A stretch of DNA of 64,000 nt, taken from the NCBI GenBank assembly GCA_023974075.1, contig CM043793.1:9418788-9482787 (forward strand), written 5' to 3'. Position numbers and translations under genes: made by a program. Source of the stretch: Chaenocephalus aceratus. Lineage: Eukaryota > Chordata > Actinopteri > Perciformes > Channichthyidae. The notes under the pieces are model-generated. The model saw only the letters and a program-made list of their open reading frames with translations, did no database searches and was not told the DNA's origin. This document shows positions 22,580-35,424 of this stretch, in pieces (position 1 is the first letter of the stretch; every line of letters starts with the position of its first letter).

Positions 22580-24450
22580 CTTTGAATATGGTATAAATTG
22601 TAGTTTTAAGACCTTAGAAGTGCATCCATGTTCACTTTGGTATGCTGTTTGCATAGCATGCATTTTCCTGAATAGAAATGTTGCACCTATCACAATGATT
22701 ACTACTTTTTAAATCATGAATACATCCCAACTCATAGTCAATGCCCAAATCTGACTTTCTACGTTTGATCTGTTGTGTGAACATCGACAGATGTGTCACG
22801 CCTCATCGCTGCACCTGCTCAGACAGGAATTACCCTCTCGTCGTCGAGAGAGACGAGGTGAAGCCAATATTGGAAGTAATTATGCACAAGACAGCTCACT
22901 AAGTCTTTGTTTACCCTTTTCAATGAGATTCTGTTTATTCCTCTCCGCTTCTCTCATTCATTCACCAGTGAGGGTACGAGTGTGTGAGAAACAGTGATTG
23001 ATAGTGGACAGAAGTGGAAGGTGATGAAGCTTAGAAACAGATGAAGCGTAACAAATTAGCTGGATGGAAAAGAATCAGTCAGTCATACCAAATTGTAAAT
23101 GAATTAACATTAAGTGTAAATTGTGCATAAAGTATATATTGCACATACCAGTGATTGCACAATAGTGATGTTATTGATTTAAATATCCTCTTGCATGCAG
23201 CAAAAAGATGTCTGATATTGTGTGTGTGAGCCTGTCACTCAGCAGGCCAGTGGGGACTTTGGTGGAGTGGAGGATCCATCTGCCTTTAGTCGATGCACGG
23301 AATGATCAACATGTACATCAGAACCGGAAAGATTGCCTGCATCCTCACTAACTGGAATCATTTTTTTGTAATCAAGACTCAAGCTTCCCTCAATGACAAT
23401 TTCATGGAAATGGCTCCACAGTGTTTGTCAGCTCTGCTGCCGGTTTGATGTCAGGAATGAGTTCACCTTCCTCAACACAACATCTGCGGTCTTGATCACA
23501 CTCTGTTTTTATTATGTATTGTCACACAGATATCAAAGAGGCCACTTTGTACACGAAAACAATGACAATCAAACGAGACCTCATCACAAGCATGGCTTCC
23601 CTTCACATTCTAACACAAATTAATGGTTGAAAAGCTCTCAAGCTTTGACTCAACCGTCACTGTGCCCCAAATGGGTTTTTGCGTTTTTGTGTGGATGCCC
23701 TGGGCATGTTGTTTTGTTTTGTTTTGCTAAATTGACCCCAACACCATGAGACAAATGTTAACATGTCGATGTGTGCATATCACAATGTTTTCCTGTTTTG
23801 TTTGTTTGGGTTTTGAGAATAGCTCACACATTTCACATCAATCTTTAAATTGTTAGGGATTCCGCCTGTATATTAAGTAACCATAAAGTGATAGATAAAT
23901 AGATAGATAGATAGATAGATTACATTTGGGGGGCAGCCTGAAACAATATAAATGCAGAAGATGAGCTCTTTTTGTTAAATCTGACTTGGCTCAGAAAAGT
24001 AGATTTGGGGACACTCTGTATTCTTCTTGCAGTAACTGCCTTCTGCCTTGAGTACATTATTAATAGTTTGAAGCTTCCAGCATACTCCCTCAAATCCTTA
24101 CCTCATAAATGATTTAGCAAAGAGAAGCTTGTGCTGCAGTTGCAGGGGAAAACACAACAGCAGTTTGGTGGTTATGTTTTTCTTGGTTGGTTGAAGTCGG
24201 TTGAAGTTAAGTCATTTAGGAACTGAAATGTTCTGTGATCTGTGGAACAGTGTATACGAACAGACTGGGTTATATAATACCTTGACTACTTCTGAAATGA
24301 TGCGTGCTACATGATTTCACTGATGTGCATTTTACTTGGAGCTGGTTGGGGAAGAAGATGCAGAGATGTAGCTAAATGGCGAGAAGATTTGTTGCTCTTT
24401 CTAATATCTTTACTGGGAAAAGGTGAACCATCGTGAATCCAAAGTTTTGT
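22580..24450. other. Unannotated stretch with GATA microsatellite
   Basis: Contains (GATA)n at about 23888-23921. No coding or RNA signal is recognised. Confidence 0.5.
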
Positions 24451-24454
24451 ACTC

Positions 24455-24690
24455 TCCACAAATATGAAAATAAATATTCAAAAAGTATTCCATGGTGTTA
24501 TCTGATGGAGAAAACTAATGTTTGTTGTCTTGACATGACTTCTATCTTTGGACTGATTGACTTCAGAGTTAGCGGAAATGAACAACCCTTGGAATGTTCG
24601 AATGGACCAATCAGAATCGAGTATTCAACTAAGCTTGTGAGCCAACTATTTTATGATTTACAGTAAAACTTGTAGTTAAAAACGTATCAC
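24455..24690. repeat. Second copy of the dispersed repeat at 15595-15860
   Basis: GTATTCCATGGTGTTATCTG near the start and AACAACCCTTGGAATGTTCG near 24582 correspond in order to the 15.6-kb copy, but without the 20-bp tandem array. Confidence 0.55.
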
Positions 24691-24699
24691 TTCAGTTGT

Positions 24700-25730
24700 A
24701 AACTCTGGGAGAAGGATCTTCCTGAGCAGCGTTGGCACTTGGCCTTATGCTTTGAATCTAAAAGACTAGAGGAAGTAAGTTCTCTGCTGTCGGGGTGAAT
24801 TAAGGCTCATTTGCTAATGGTGGAACCCGGTTCCCCCTATAGCCAACTGATGGATAAATCACAGCCGCTGTTAGAGAGAGTGCAACCGGTCACGGTGGCT
24901 GTTCACTTCTTCTTTATTTCCTCTCTTTTATTTTCTGCTCTATCATCTTCCCCTCGCACTCTCTCAGGAGCTGTGTGATAGTTATGGGGTTTGATGATGG
25001 AGCAGCAGCTTGGCACGTGGCATTAACGCTGTGAAGATCCATCAGAGAGGGTAATAAAAGGGAAAAAACTCTCCATCACAGGCTTTCGCTGTGAACGGCT
25101 GGGTCTTTGATGCAACATTAGGCAGCTGCTGCAACAGAGGGGGGGGGAGCAGAGGCAGTGTCAGGGTGTCAGGGTGCCAGGGTGCCAGGATATGAGCTCA
25201 TGTTGGTTTTGGTAATGTGATTGTTAGACATGTAGTGGACTATTTGAAAGGGAAAATACATTGTTTTAAGACCTGGACTAATTTTTCAGAGTTACAGCCA
25301 ACATTGTTATGTTATAGTAGTTTACAAATCATATTTATATCAACATGACAGAATCAGAAGCTTTTACAAGTGCCAGCAACCAGCAGAAAAACAAAGTTGG
25401 ATACAAGGCTGAATTCATGGTTGGCTTATAAACATCAGCTCTTTCCATGGAGAAAGTTACTTTTGCTATGTTAGTTTAAAAGAAATATGATTCTGAAAAT
25501 GGTTTTAAAATTCACGTTTCATCTTTTTACAGCAGGTTTTAGTAGTTGAAGTGTGACAGCATCAAAGCACAAAAAAGTGCAATTAATTGGCCCTAGAATT
25601 ATCTTATGCGGTAGAAAAACACTTTGAAGTGAACTCAAAACACGTTCTGAAGCATTTACTGAATATTTACTGTAGCACAGAAGCATCTACGAGCAAATTA
25701 AAGAGGGGGGGAAAAAGAGGGCAAGTCAAG
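24700..25730. other. Unannotated stretch, possible conserved non-coding part
   Basis: No exon recognised. The part 24930-25150 has balanced composition and includes GGCACGTGGC, unlike the AT-rich surroundings. Confidence 0.35.
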
Positions 25731-25731
25731 T

Positions 25732-25841
<110 letters not shown>

Positions 25842-25849
25842 GTAATTCC

Positions 25850-26740
25850 CCCTACCACAGCAGGGAGCCATGCTCTGAAGCTGTGTAGATCATGTAGATG
25901 TCCTGCTCCCCACAGCTGTAACAACATATGGAGCTGCGTTGCCAGCCAACATGGAGCATGTCATTAAACAGCGTTATTAAAATCGCATGCAACAGCGGGG
26001 TGTCAATGAGAGGCTTGGCTGACGTAGACTGATTGCTTCATTAATTATGTTTTTTTTTACAACAATTTGTTATAAGGGAAGTGCATTCTGTCAGCTTGAC
26101 ATTTTCATGTTGGAGGTGAGATGATAAGTGTGTTTTATTCATGTCATAATTGACTAATTAGATTTTGAGATGTGGGTGTGTGTGTTTGTTTACTGTAAAG
26201 TGAAATGGATGCAGAAGGTGAATCAGCAGGTTGTCTCATCAATGTCATCAAACTAATGCAAATTTACAGTTTTAGAGACCAATACTGAACAGAACGTTTT
26301 CAAATTGGATCAAAAGTCTAGATTTTCCATCCATGCCCTTGTGTTAGCATGTAGCAAACAGCTCTGTCCAGCATTGTATGGCTTTGAGCCAGAGCCAGGA
26401 AGCATCGACCATTCCAACGAGTATGCCTTTAAGGCTGCTTCCAGAAAAAAACACTAGAATAATCCCAGTGGTTTCTGGATATCAGATCTTACCCCGTGTT
26501 AGCCAAGTCACTCTTCAACCAGGCTTTACCACAATGCTAATAGAATAAACTGTCTCACTGTTACCCTGACCAAAGCTAAAAGACAAAGAAAGAAAACAAC
26601 TAAATGCTAAAAAACGTTTTCTCAACACAGACAAAGACGGGGCACTAAAAAACATTGGCTATTGATATGACAACGAAATAGCCCTTCAGGGTTCTGATGT
26701 GGCAGATATCCAGACCAAGACTTAGTTGTGCAGTAGTGGG
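25850..26740. other. Unannotated stretch
   Basis: No supported feature. Confidence 0.4.
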
Positions 26741-26744
26741 TCCT

Positions 26745-27130
26745 AAAACCCAGAAAAGACCACTTCCGGTTCCATCGTCTCAAAGTCAATGTTTTTTTTT
26801 AACGTGTTGTTGGTTAGAAGCCTGAAATAAGGTATTTGGTTAACACAAGTCTTTCAAGAATGTTCATGTTTTGCTCTACGACATAAAATATGTCAGTGAA
26901 TACTTCAATTGTGAATGCCCAAAATTCTATATGTGTCATAAAATGGCGGTTGTTAACAAGTCACTACTCAATGTCACCACACCACATATGAGTCCGTCTT
27001 TAGCTAAGCGCTGGCGATGCACAGCCATACTACGCTGGTCGTGTAGTACCTTTACAGCATTACGTTAGCTTTTTTGTCCAGGGACCCCTTGTTATGCTAA
27101 TTTCTGGGCTATTCTACAAACATAGGTAAT
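26745..27130. repeat. Dispersed repeat, copy 1 (second copy near 54973)
   Basis: Shares CAATGTTTTTTTTAACGTGTT, the GCCTGAAATAAG word and TACGACATAAAA, in the same order, with 54973-55430. Class unknown. Confidence 0.6.
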
Positions 27131-27139
27131 CACTTCACT

Positions 27140-27920
27140 ACTCTAATTGTTTAAAGTCAAAGTAGAGACACAAGATGACTTGAGGCGACGTGAACGGCCG
27201 GATTGTTTCACAAGTAGCCAGTTGGGTATAACCGATGGGTTTGAAGAATGCATTTTTGGCCAATTCATTCTGCCTCTTTCGTCCAAAGTTTAACCGAGAA
27301 ACCACAGCGCACTTAATTATGATTGATCAATGAACCCTGGGCTGAAAATGGATACCACAATCTTGCCTTGTTGCCTACAGATTCCGTATTTTCGAGTGCA
27401 TAATCTGTTAATAGAGATATATACAGTAAGGGCAAAATCTTCAATGTTGCACAATTCAACTAGGATAGAGCTAACCTGCCTCCACGATGTGTATAGCATC
27501 TATTAGGGGATAGTAAACTATGTTGAAATGTCTGTTAGAGTGATTTGACTCAGTGTCCGCAGTCCATTAATGCCTGGAAGATATTCCCTCCAGATAACAG
27601 TGATAGATGGAGGCCATTACAGGTCCACCAATTACTGCAGGGCTATGGAGATGGAAACACTAACACAATGCAGGCAGACAAAAATCGTAATCACAAGAAA
27701 GTGATTGCCCTGATCGTAACACCGGCAAGGATGTCTTGACTAGTTATGTAGAGCTTGACATGATAAAAGAAGACCAGGACCTCATTACGCCAGAACATGG
27801 TCATTACAAGAAATATAAATGCGAAACAAGCACTGTGTATATTTCTGCTATACATCGAGTTCTCTGCAGCTGTGTGTAGAAATATTTTACAATTCAGAGT
27901 GTTACGACCAGTTATACACA
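27140..27920. other. Unannotated stretch
   Basis: No supported feature. Confidence 0.4.
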
Positions 27921-27923
27921 AAG

Positions 27924-28226
27924 TGTTACGATCTGTCTGTGTTGTGTTTTTGTCATGTCTGGTTCTGTCTTTGGTTTCCTGTCTCTGTGTTTCCCCTCCC
28001 GTCTTGTCTGTTACTGCTGATTGTGTGCACCTGGTGCCCGGTGTTGTCTCCTCCCCTCTCACCTGTGTCCTGTTCAGTTGATTAGTTTGTGTGCATTTAG
28101 GTTCTGGTTTTTCTGTTGGTCTTTGTGGGATTATGTCATGTTGTTGGAAGGTTTTCCAATGAAAGTATTTTTGAATTTGGATATTCTGCTTTTGGGTCCT
28201 GTGTACCTTGCCCTCCAGCCGTGACA
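27924..28226 (+). mobile_element. Solo LTR, gypsy-like
   Basis: Begins TGTTACGATCTGTCTGTG and ends CCTCCAGCCGTGACA, an inverted TGTTACG/CGTGACA pair with TG..CA ends. It has the TGATTGTGTGCACCTGGTGC stretch common to fish LTRs. The flanks CAAAG and CACAG look like a worn 5-bp duplication. No internal region or second LTR is next to it. Confidence 0.65.
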
Positions 28227-28330
28227 CACAGAAGTTCTATGGGAGGCCTTTAGAGTAAAAACAGATCAGAAAATTAATCTGCAAATGTAAGTTAAGCAAT
28301 ACAATGCTTTACAGATAATGTTTTATTTAA

Positions 28331-30351
28331 AGATCCCATGTCATGGCCATTTCTACTGATCATAATTCCATTGTTGAGGCATACTAAAATAGATTTATAC
28401 TGTGCAATTTTCCAAACTCACATTGGTTTCTCATACAGCATCTCTGTAAAGTATGTGTATTCACCGGAATTCACTCTCTGTCCTAAACGGCTTGTTGGAG
28501 CTCCTGCCCCCCCCCCTCCCTGTGAGCCCAGTGTGCTCTGATTGGTCACGCGACGTGAGAGGCTCGTTGCTACTCGCGAGCTGCTGCGAGGAGCAGCGAT
28601 ACAGGAGAACAAGCGAAACTCATCCTGAGCACACACAAACACTCACAGCCGAAGTAAAAACAATAAGTGTGGCTTATTTGAGTAATAAAAAGGTTTATAA
28701 CGCTGTGAGCATGGGTCGGCTGCAGTGGCGGATTTAGGATTTTAGGAGATCCGGGGCTTAGCCCAGGAGTTGTTGGGGGGGGGGGACTGAACATCCTTTA
28801 GGGGGGTCGTCGCCTCCTCCAGGGGGGTCCGTGGGCATGCTCCCCCGGGAAGATATTTTTTTAAATATTGAAGTTAAAAGCATCAATCTGGTGCACTTTG
28901 AGAGCAACATTAACCTTAGCTTAATAATACCTTAAAGCGGACAAAAGGCACTGGAGAACACTTCTTCATTAACACCCTTTAATGAAGCACACTAATGCCT
29001 TAACTCACTGAAATACAGTCGTTTACTTATTTCAGTGAAACGAATGTGCGTAGAGTTTTAGAGGATGCAGATAGTCTCACCTTGATTCTGGCGCATTGCT
29101 TATCGTTTTATAGATCTATTCTCATCCACCATCTTTGTTTGTGACGTAAAGAGTGTAAGAGTCACGTTTCTGAATCGGACACTGAATGCAGTCACAGCCA
29201 ATCGGAGTCTGATTCAGAGGGTTGCCTGTCAGTTCTGTTGCCTGTCAGTTCCGTTGCCTGTCAGTTCCGTTGCTATGGTTCCGTTGTTACGTGTACTGAA
29301 ACGAGAGCCGGTATAATTCCACAAAACAAAATAATAATTGGAATACGTTATTTTAGTGTCTTAAAAGTAGACTGAGGTATGAAGGGTTAATGTTACATCT
29401 TAGAATAATTTGTAGTCATGTTACTAACATATAAGGGTATACTTAGTGTGGTTACTCCATGTTTACTAGCTAATAACAATAATAACATTAATGTTACATC
29501 ACTCTTTTTCACTTGTTACTCAGTCAGCCAGGGTGCAGATATCACCATTTCATTCACAAACCTGAAACATCATTCATTTCTTCACTGCTGGTGATCACAT
29601 TGTTGTCAGCTGCTGATACTGCTGCTGCTGCAGCTTGTGGCGCCTGCTTCGATGAAAATAACTTTCTAATATCAATAACTTTAAGGAAGGATCACTTCTT
29701 CTTCAGGGCAGGGAAGGCTACGCAGTACGCAGGCTAATGTCCCGCAGCGGCTGCCTCTCTGGTGGACTCCGGTACTGCACATGACGGGTTTTTTTTTTTA
29801 AGTGAAAGATCCGGGGCTTTTCAGAAAACATCCGGGGCTTGAGCTCAAGTAGCCACCCCCTCCGCGATCCCAACCTAGTAGCCCGAAAAACTTTTACCCA
29901 TTTAAACAGTCGTGGTAGATACCTTGTTTGTTTTAAACATCATAAATACACAAACAACAATGAATACTTACAGGTTGTGTACCCGAATCTCCCGCTGGTC
30001 CAAACAAAGTAGGAACAGCATCGTTCTTCAGTGCCCTACGCTGTACATATCCGGCATGAATCGCTGAAAGGTTTGGGAAGCTTTGTTTCGTGAAATGCTG
30101 GCAGAGGGTGCGGCCATAGCTCTGGGCGTGGCTACTGGGTATCCCTACAGTACGTAGCGATACTCAGGAAGTAAACAATGGAAAATGAGAAATCTGCACC
30201 GAGGCGTTTTGGGAGGTATTTCTGTGTTAGAGTTTTACTCCCTACAGGGTGTACTTTGACGGTTTTGACTCTGCAGACCGTTTACATGCATAAAAACCTT
30301 CATAACACACAAGGGGACGGGTAATAACCGGAAAAGCATGACATGGGACCT
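28331..30351 (+). mobile_element. TTAA-type DNA transposon family B, nearly full copy with nested insertion
   Basis: Bounded by TTAA (28327-28330 and 30352-30355). Ends AGATCCCATGTCATGGCC and its inverted counterpart GCATGACATGGGACCT. No transposase was found. TTAA use fits the piggyBac or Kolobok superfamilies; I cannot decide which. It is split at about 28723-29895. Other copies: 16310-16527 and 55612-57892. Confidence 0.8.
28723..29895. mobile_element. CAGTGGCGG-type element nested in family B copy
   Basis: Begins CAGTGGCGGATTTAGGATTT; ATCCGGGGCTT appears near both ends (28750 and again at 29808 and 29830) in the same sense. The right end near 29850-29895 is worn. A CAGTGGCG start is usual for several fish hAT families, so hAT is the likeliest class. 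Confidence 0.55.
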
Positions 30352-30359
30352 TTAATATT

Positions 30360-31480
30360 AGCAGGAGGAACTAAGGAATCCTTTATTACTACACTTACTC
30401 TAAACAGGCAATCAAAGCACAGTTGTACTCTAAAGATAAGAGCTGACACAACAATTGGCTTGTAATGAATCTGTTTCTTCCACATTTTAGTAATAGATAA
30501 CAATAGATCATTTCTCTTCACACCATTACCTCTCCATTATATAATTGAAAATGTGTTTGAAACAGTGTCAATCATCTACAAGAGTTAAAATAATTGGGAA
30601 ATATGTTGTACATTTTTTAGATAGATGGCATGTTTTTGAACATTTTTCGTCTCTGTTTTTCTTTCATTGAATGTGCATGTGGTTGCTGTTGATTATATTT
30701 CTTTGAGGACTTCTGTGTTCGTGATGAAATAGAGTGTTGCATACAGTATATGACTCTTAAAACCAGAAAATTAATTAGCATTTGACGTAAATTAGGGTAC
30801 TACCCCACAGTGCAGTTAGTATTTTTCCTTCTTGTGATTTCTTTCACACGTACAAAATAAGAGTGAGGCGTGTGGTGGGTTTGGAGGGTGTAAGGGAAGA
30901 TGTTTGACAGAATAAGATCATACCTGGGGGAGCAAGAGCATCTTATGTACAGATGCCTGCTGCATTTGAAGAAGTAGACCTACTTACTCTAATAAATATC
31001 AGGAGTAAATTGCAAAAGGAGGTCAGAAGCAGTTGAGGAGATTTGAAAATAAGATGTATGCATTCTTAAAAAGTTAGATTTAAAATGACTAAACCAGGTA
31101 TAAACCAGGCGTTTTTGTAGGCCGAACCTGAAGTTATCACCGCCTGACCTTTTTCGAACATTAAAGCATGTACACATGTCACATTAGAAGCAAAACACAA
31201 ACAAATATGAACCTGTAAATTAGCATAATAGGCCCTAAGCACTTCAACTTGAAATTAACAGCATAAAAAGCAACAATATTATCGGAGCATTAGTGCTCAG
31301 TTTTGCTTTTTGTTGCAGTTTCCAGTCTTATTCATTATAATATTGCAAAGTAATGTCAGATCCTGAATATCTTATCTCTAAATGTTGCTTTACATTTTTT
31401 TAAATCATCATGAGGTATTTTTTCCCCACAAATCCTTGAAATGGTTTTGGCTTGAATGACAACATTTAATGAAAGTTCAA
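30360..31480. other. Unannotated; small MITE A scrap at 31190-31240
   Basis: The phrase AAATATGAACCTGTAAATTAGC then ATAATAGGCCC at 31190-31240 is the end of MITE family A. The rest is unrecognised. Confidence 0.5.
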
Positions 31481-31499
31481 AACGTTTATATTGACCATC

Positions 31500-31702
31500 A
31501 CGTTAATTGCACTCTTCAATCACTTGCATAGATTCTTATTGCACTATTCCACTATTTCACTTTTTTACTTTTTATATTTACTTTCACTATTTGTTCTGTT
31601 TTTTGTTTTATTGTGTTGCACTGTTGGAGGAGCCTGGGACCTAAGATGTTCATCATCATAACTACACTGTAGCTATGTTCGCATGACCAATAAAAGCCTT
31701 GC
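31500..31702 (+). mobile_element. Probable LINE 3' tail
   Basis: TTGCACTGTTGGAGGAGCCT, GGGACCTAAGATGTTCATCA and a terminal CCAATAAAAGCCTTG form a fish LINE-type 3' end with its polyadenylation signal. The clade is not certain. No coding part is present. Confidence 0.5.
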
Positions 31703-31709
31703 CCCTTGC

Positions 31710-32573
31710 ACTCTGTTGGTCACTCAATCAGCCGTTTCTCATTAGCTGGCAAGATTTTCAGTATTCAGCTCAATGCAGAGCTCCTATCCTCTTCCTGAAT
31801 GCCTAATTGTGAAAATGACTTGTGTTTGAAGGTCAAACCATTAACAGTCTTATAAATACATTTTTGCTAGATTGAAAGATGTAAATATTAATTCCAAAAA
31901 GCATGTAATTGCACATGAGCACCATCTAAAATCGATCTGACCGTGAGCCAAAAACAAAATATATTAAAGACCCATGAGTTTTTATGTATGCATGACTGAT
32001 TCACATGATAATAGTCAAATTATGAATCAAAATATTATGGAATAGGACAAGAACCGAATTTGAATACCTCCTGATCCCCCTTCTGGCTTCAGATCCAGCC
32101 AGATGTCCTGTGAGTGATGAATATCAATAAATACAACTCAATCAAACCCCTGGTGACAGACTATTTTGCTCATCGTGCATATAGATGAGTAGACAAAGTG
32201 CTTAATTAACCCCAATAGAAAATTATAGCAAAGTAAGGCTGTTGTGCATTTTAATATTGTTAAAATAATACTCAGTTGATTGATGAAGACATACAATTAT
32301 ATACATACAGTACAGCCGCACTGCTGTGATACTGTATATCCGTGCAAATCTTTCCTGCAGTTTATAAGTATACATTCCACAGTTTCTTCTTCTTTACCAA
32401 TTTTCAGTCCAGTTGGAGGTTTTAGTTTTCAGCATCCCTTTTAGGTAACTGTGCCCTATTCTAAGTCTGGCTATGACCACCTCTCTCCTTTTCCACCCCT
32501 TCTTCTCCCAATGTTTCCTGAGTTGCTTAAAGTTTTCTTCTTCTGCTCTTATGATCAGATTTCCTGCCACTCT
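31710..32573. other. Unannotated stretch
   Basis: No supported feature. Confidence 0.4.
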
Positions 32574-32577
32574 TTAA

Positions 32578-32830
32578 CCCTCCTGTCGTGTCCGGGTCAA
32601 ATCGGACCGATTTACTACTTTCATCAATCATAAATAGTGTGTTTTACATTTGATTGCCTCAAGGCCTTATTGTATCCTCCACAGTAGGCAGTTGAACATA
32701 TAAAATCACCACTTACAGTGAATATTTTAGCTTTAGTCAACTTTGTTACACCTGTGGTTCCGGTCAAAAACGGCCGCCATAGGAAATGAATCATATCCCA
32801 TTATGTTCATCCATCAGATAGTACACACAC
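32578..32830 (+). mobile_element. piggyBac-like left end fragment
   Basis: Directly after TTAA (32574-32577) reads CCCTCCTGTCGTGTCCGGGT with a GGGTCAAATCGGACC palindrome. This is a different piggyBac-like family from 3291-4813. No right end was found; the right boundary is approximate. Confidence 0.6.
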
Positions 32831-33039
32831 CCATACATCTACATTTACAATACATTTTCAGTGTCTATTCTTTGTATATTCACTGCAGTTAGACATTTTC
32901 TACTGCTTAAAATGATGTTAAATTAAAATGTGGTGATGATTAATGTTGTATGTCTTAATGTACAGGTTAATGATTTCCCTCCAGGAAAAACTCTTCCCCT
33001 CAGATTTTGTCCAGGTGCATCAAGCATGTGCACCTCCCA

Positions 33040-33440
33040 TAGACTGTATATATAAAGGTACCTCCCCATTCTAACCCTGAATATGAGGGAACCCCGTCAT
33101 GGAACCACCTGACAACTAGTTGGACCTCCCCCACCCCCTCCGCGCAGCCCCACCTGCATGTACCCACCCACACCGCTGCAGATGACACGTGCAGGATTAT
33201 ACCGGCGACAGCTCCAGGCTTTAAGCCCCACATCCACAGTTTAGTCGGTGTCTTTCCCAAATAGTCCAGCGGTTTACCTCTGCCTTCGCTCCGGGGTTTT
33301 GTTTGAGGCAGCTACAAATAAGGGATGCGTCCAGGGTCCTTGAACGCCACAAACAAGTTCAGGAGGGTGACAAAACAGGACTCTCCTGTTGATTCATCTC
33401 CGCTCCTCTCAGGGATATTTCCACACCTCTCTCCTCTATA
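33040..33440 (+). promoter_or_regulatory. Possible promoter/5' UTR region with TATA-like box
   Basis: A GC- and CpG-richer segment among AT-rich DNA. TGTATATATAAAGG at 33043-33056 resembles a TATA box, and it precedes the candidate exon at 33440. The words CCATAGACTGTATATA also occur in a common fish repeat, so a repeat origin is equally possible. Confidence 0.25.
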
Positions 33441-33508
33441 TGGCAAAGTTCCTCGCTGAATTACTGGGGTGCACACTTCCAGACAAGGGCACCCCACCTT
33501 TGATCGAG
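33440..33508 (+). CDS. Candidate first coding exon, unidentified gene
   Basis: ATG opens 23 codons (MAKFLAELLGCTLPDKGTPP then LIE) ending in phase 0 at a consensus donor GAG/GTAAGA (509-510 of the 33-kb block). The peptide looks like a real N-terminus, but I do not recognise the protein. The Kozak context is weak at -3 (T) with G at +4. No following exon was found on this strand, so if real it would start a gene with a very long first intron. Chance or a repeat-borne ORF remains quite possible. Confidence 0.25.
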
Positions 33509-33519
33509 GTAAGAATGCT

Positions 33520-34670
33520 TCAAAATGCACACACACAAGATTGCATGTTATTCATGGCTAAAAAAAGCCACGGAGTGCCTATTCACTCCATGATTTCACT
33601 ATGGCAACATGAGGCTGAGGCTCTGTTCATTACTATGATTGACAGCTGCCATGATGTAAAGTGCTTTATCAACAGTTCCCGCGCGGTTTCATGTCGCTCT
33701 CCACACACCGGTACACACGGTGTTTGCAGACTAATGCCATTATTTCCTTCTTTCGCACACGGAAAATCAATTTGATATTTCTTAAAATTAAAAATAATAG
33801 TTTGTAATGACCCGTTGTTTCTCGGTGGTGTTTATTTTCTGTACGACTTATATTTCTTCATGTCATGTTTAGACACTGGCCCTGGGACTCAAATGCCAAG
33901 ATTATTTGGGTCAGTGTGCCACCCACACACACGCACACGCACACGCACAAACACAAACACACCTAACCTGTGCAATAGGCTACCATGTTTGTGCCTGAGG
34001 ACTGTTCACATATTGTTAGCTCTGCATGGATTGATGGATACATCTGCACTGCTGTGAAATAACTGGCTTTTACAAAAAAAAGGCTTGCAGCAGAACCTTT
34101 TTTGTCCCCTTTTTCTCGCTATACAATTGCTTTAGTGTTATACGATACTACTGTTACAACTGTTGATGCTAAAGTTATTATTGCATTCATTATTCATATT
34201 AATATACCATTGATTTGCTGGTCACTTTGGCTCTAATTTGCTTTTGTAGAAGTTTCACGCATGTACAATCATTAGGGGCGTAAGCAAATATTGATTAACT
34301 TTCTACGGTATTATGTTTGTTAAACTGTATCGATTGTCAATGACTAAATGGATTTTTAAATATAGCTACTCGCGATATATGGAATCTTAACCTGTGTGTA
34401 ATGGAAGATATAGAATAGCCAGATTCTTGCCAATACACAGTCCTAATACACACAATCAATTACTTCCTGTTGTACCACCTTTGAATGGACATGCGTTCAC
34501 TTTGAACAAAGTGATGCAAATCAGCTTATCGTTTTGTGATTTCCACCTCTATCCTTAACTTAGACACCCTTACCGGAGGCACCATTAGTCAGATAAGTCA
34601 GGGAATTTGTTGTTATTTTATCGACTGATGATGAATTGGGGGATGAATGTTTCAAACCACAATGTGCTGT
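33520..34670. other. Unannotated stretch
   Basis: A CA-rich imperfect tract lies at 33915-33962. No other signal is recognised. Confidence 0.4.
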
Positions 34671-34803
34671 ATGCGTGAGCAGGCCCACCTTAACCTGCTA
34701 TCAGGCCCTGGGGCTGATGGTTTTGTAGGCCCCCTATTTAAACAACAAATGAAAGTCATTTATAGCCTCGGCAGGCTCTGTGATCGCACTTCTCCACTCT
34801 GCT

Positions 34804-35100
34804 CTACACGCGCCTGGTCCTCTCCTCCTCCAGATGAGTGACGTATCGGGCCTCCCTCATGTATTTGTCCGGTTGCCGTTGGCTCCCCTCCACGTAGCAA
34901 GTCCTCGTCGTCCTCTCCATCTCCTCCAACATCCCTCCTGTCTGTTTTTCCTCTCCCGCTACTCCATCGCTATCAGAACCAGACGGCCTACTTGGCTCCG
35001 AGGCCCCGCGGCCGGCACCGCTACTGCTCGGTACAGAACTCATCTGTCCTTCCTCCTCATCCTGGCCTACAGGTTTAAAATAACCTGTAAGCTTCGGCAT
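34804..35100 (-). pseudogene. hAT-type transposase N-terminal remnant
   Basis: A 98-codon frame on the minus strand beginning MPKLTGYFKPV, followed by Ser/Gly/Glu-rich sequence and a short basic patch. An initial fungal-like MPK..YFK motif followed by a disordered acidic stretch is usual for hAT transposases with TTF-type zinc fingers. The zinc finger and catalytic parts are missing, so this is a leftover of the element's own gene. Inferred from resemblance only. Confidence 0.5.
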
Positions 35101-35424
35101 TTTTTGTAATAGCTGCTTGTCTCAAAACTCCTTTTCCCTCAACAATTTCCTTTCCTGAGCGCCACTCTCAAACTTTTTCTTCTCAAACTTTTTCTCCTAA
35201 ACAACCTTCATTTGTCACTCAATCACTCGCAATTTGAATAAGTCACATGTGAAGCATATTCTCATTCTGATTGGCTGTGAAGTGGTGCCCACTGACTGTT
35301 TCGGAGTCATCTCTGGAATCCATCGATCTGATTGGTTAGCGGAGCAAATGATCATAATACTACGGAGGGAAGATATTTTCGTTTAGATTACTGGTCTGGG
35401 GGAAGCTCACGAGTGTGTGTGTAT

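Noticed and set aside
27691..28227. 178-codon minus-strand ORF
   Set aside because: Runs antisense through the solo LTR; composition is low-complexity T/R/Q and matches no known domain.
33043..33056. Firm TATA promoter call
   Set aside because: The CCATAGACTGTATATA context recurs in a common fish repeat, so the box alone is not evidence of transcription.
33389..33775. 128-codon ORF as a single-exon gene
   Set aside because: Beyond 33508 the translation loses protein-like character; only the part before the splice donor is kept as a weak candidate.
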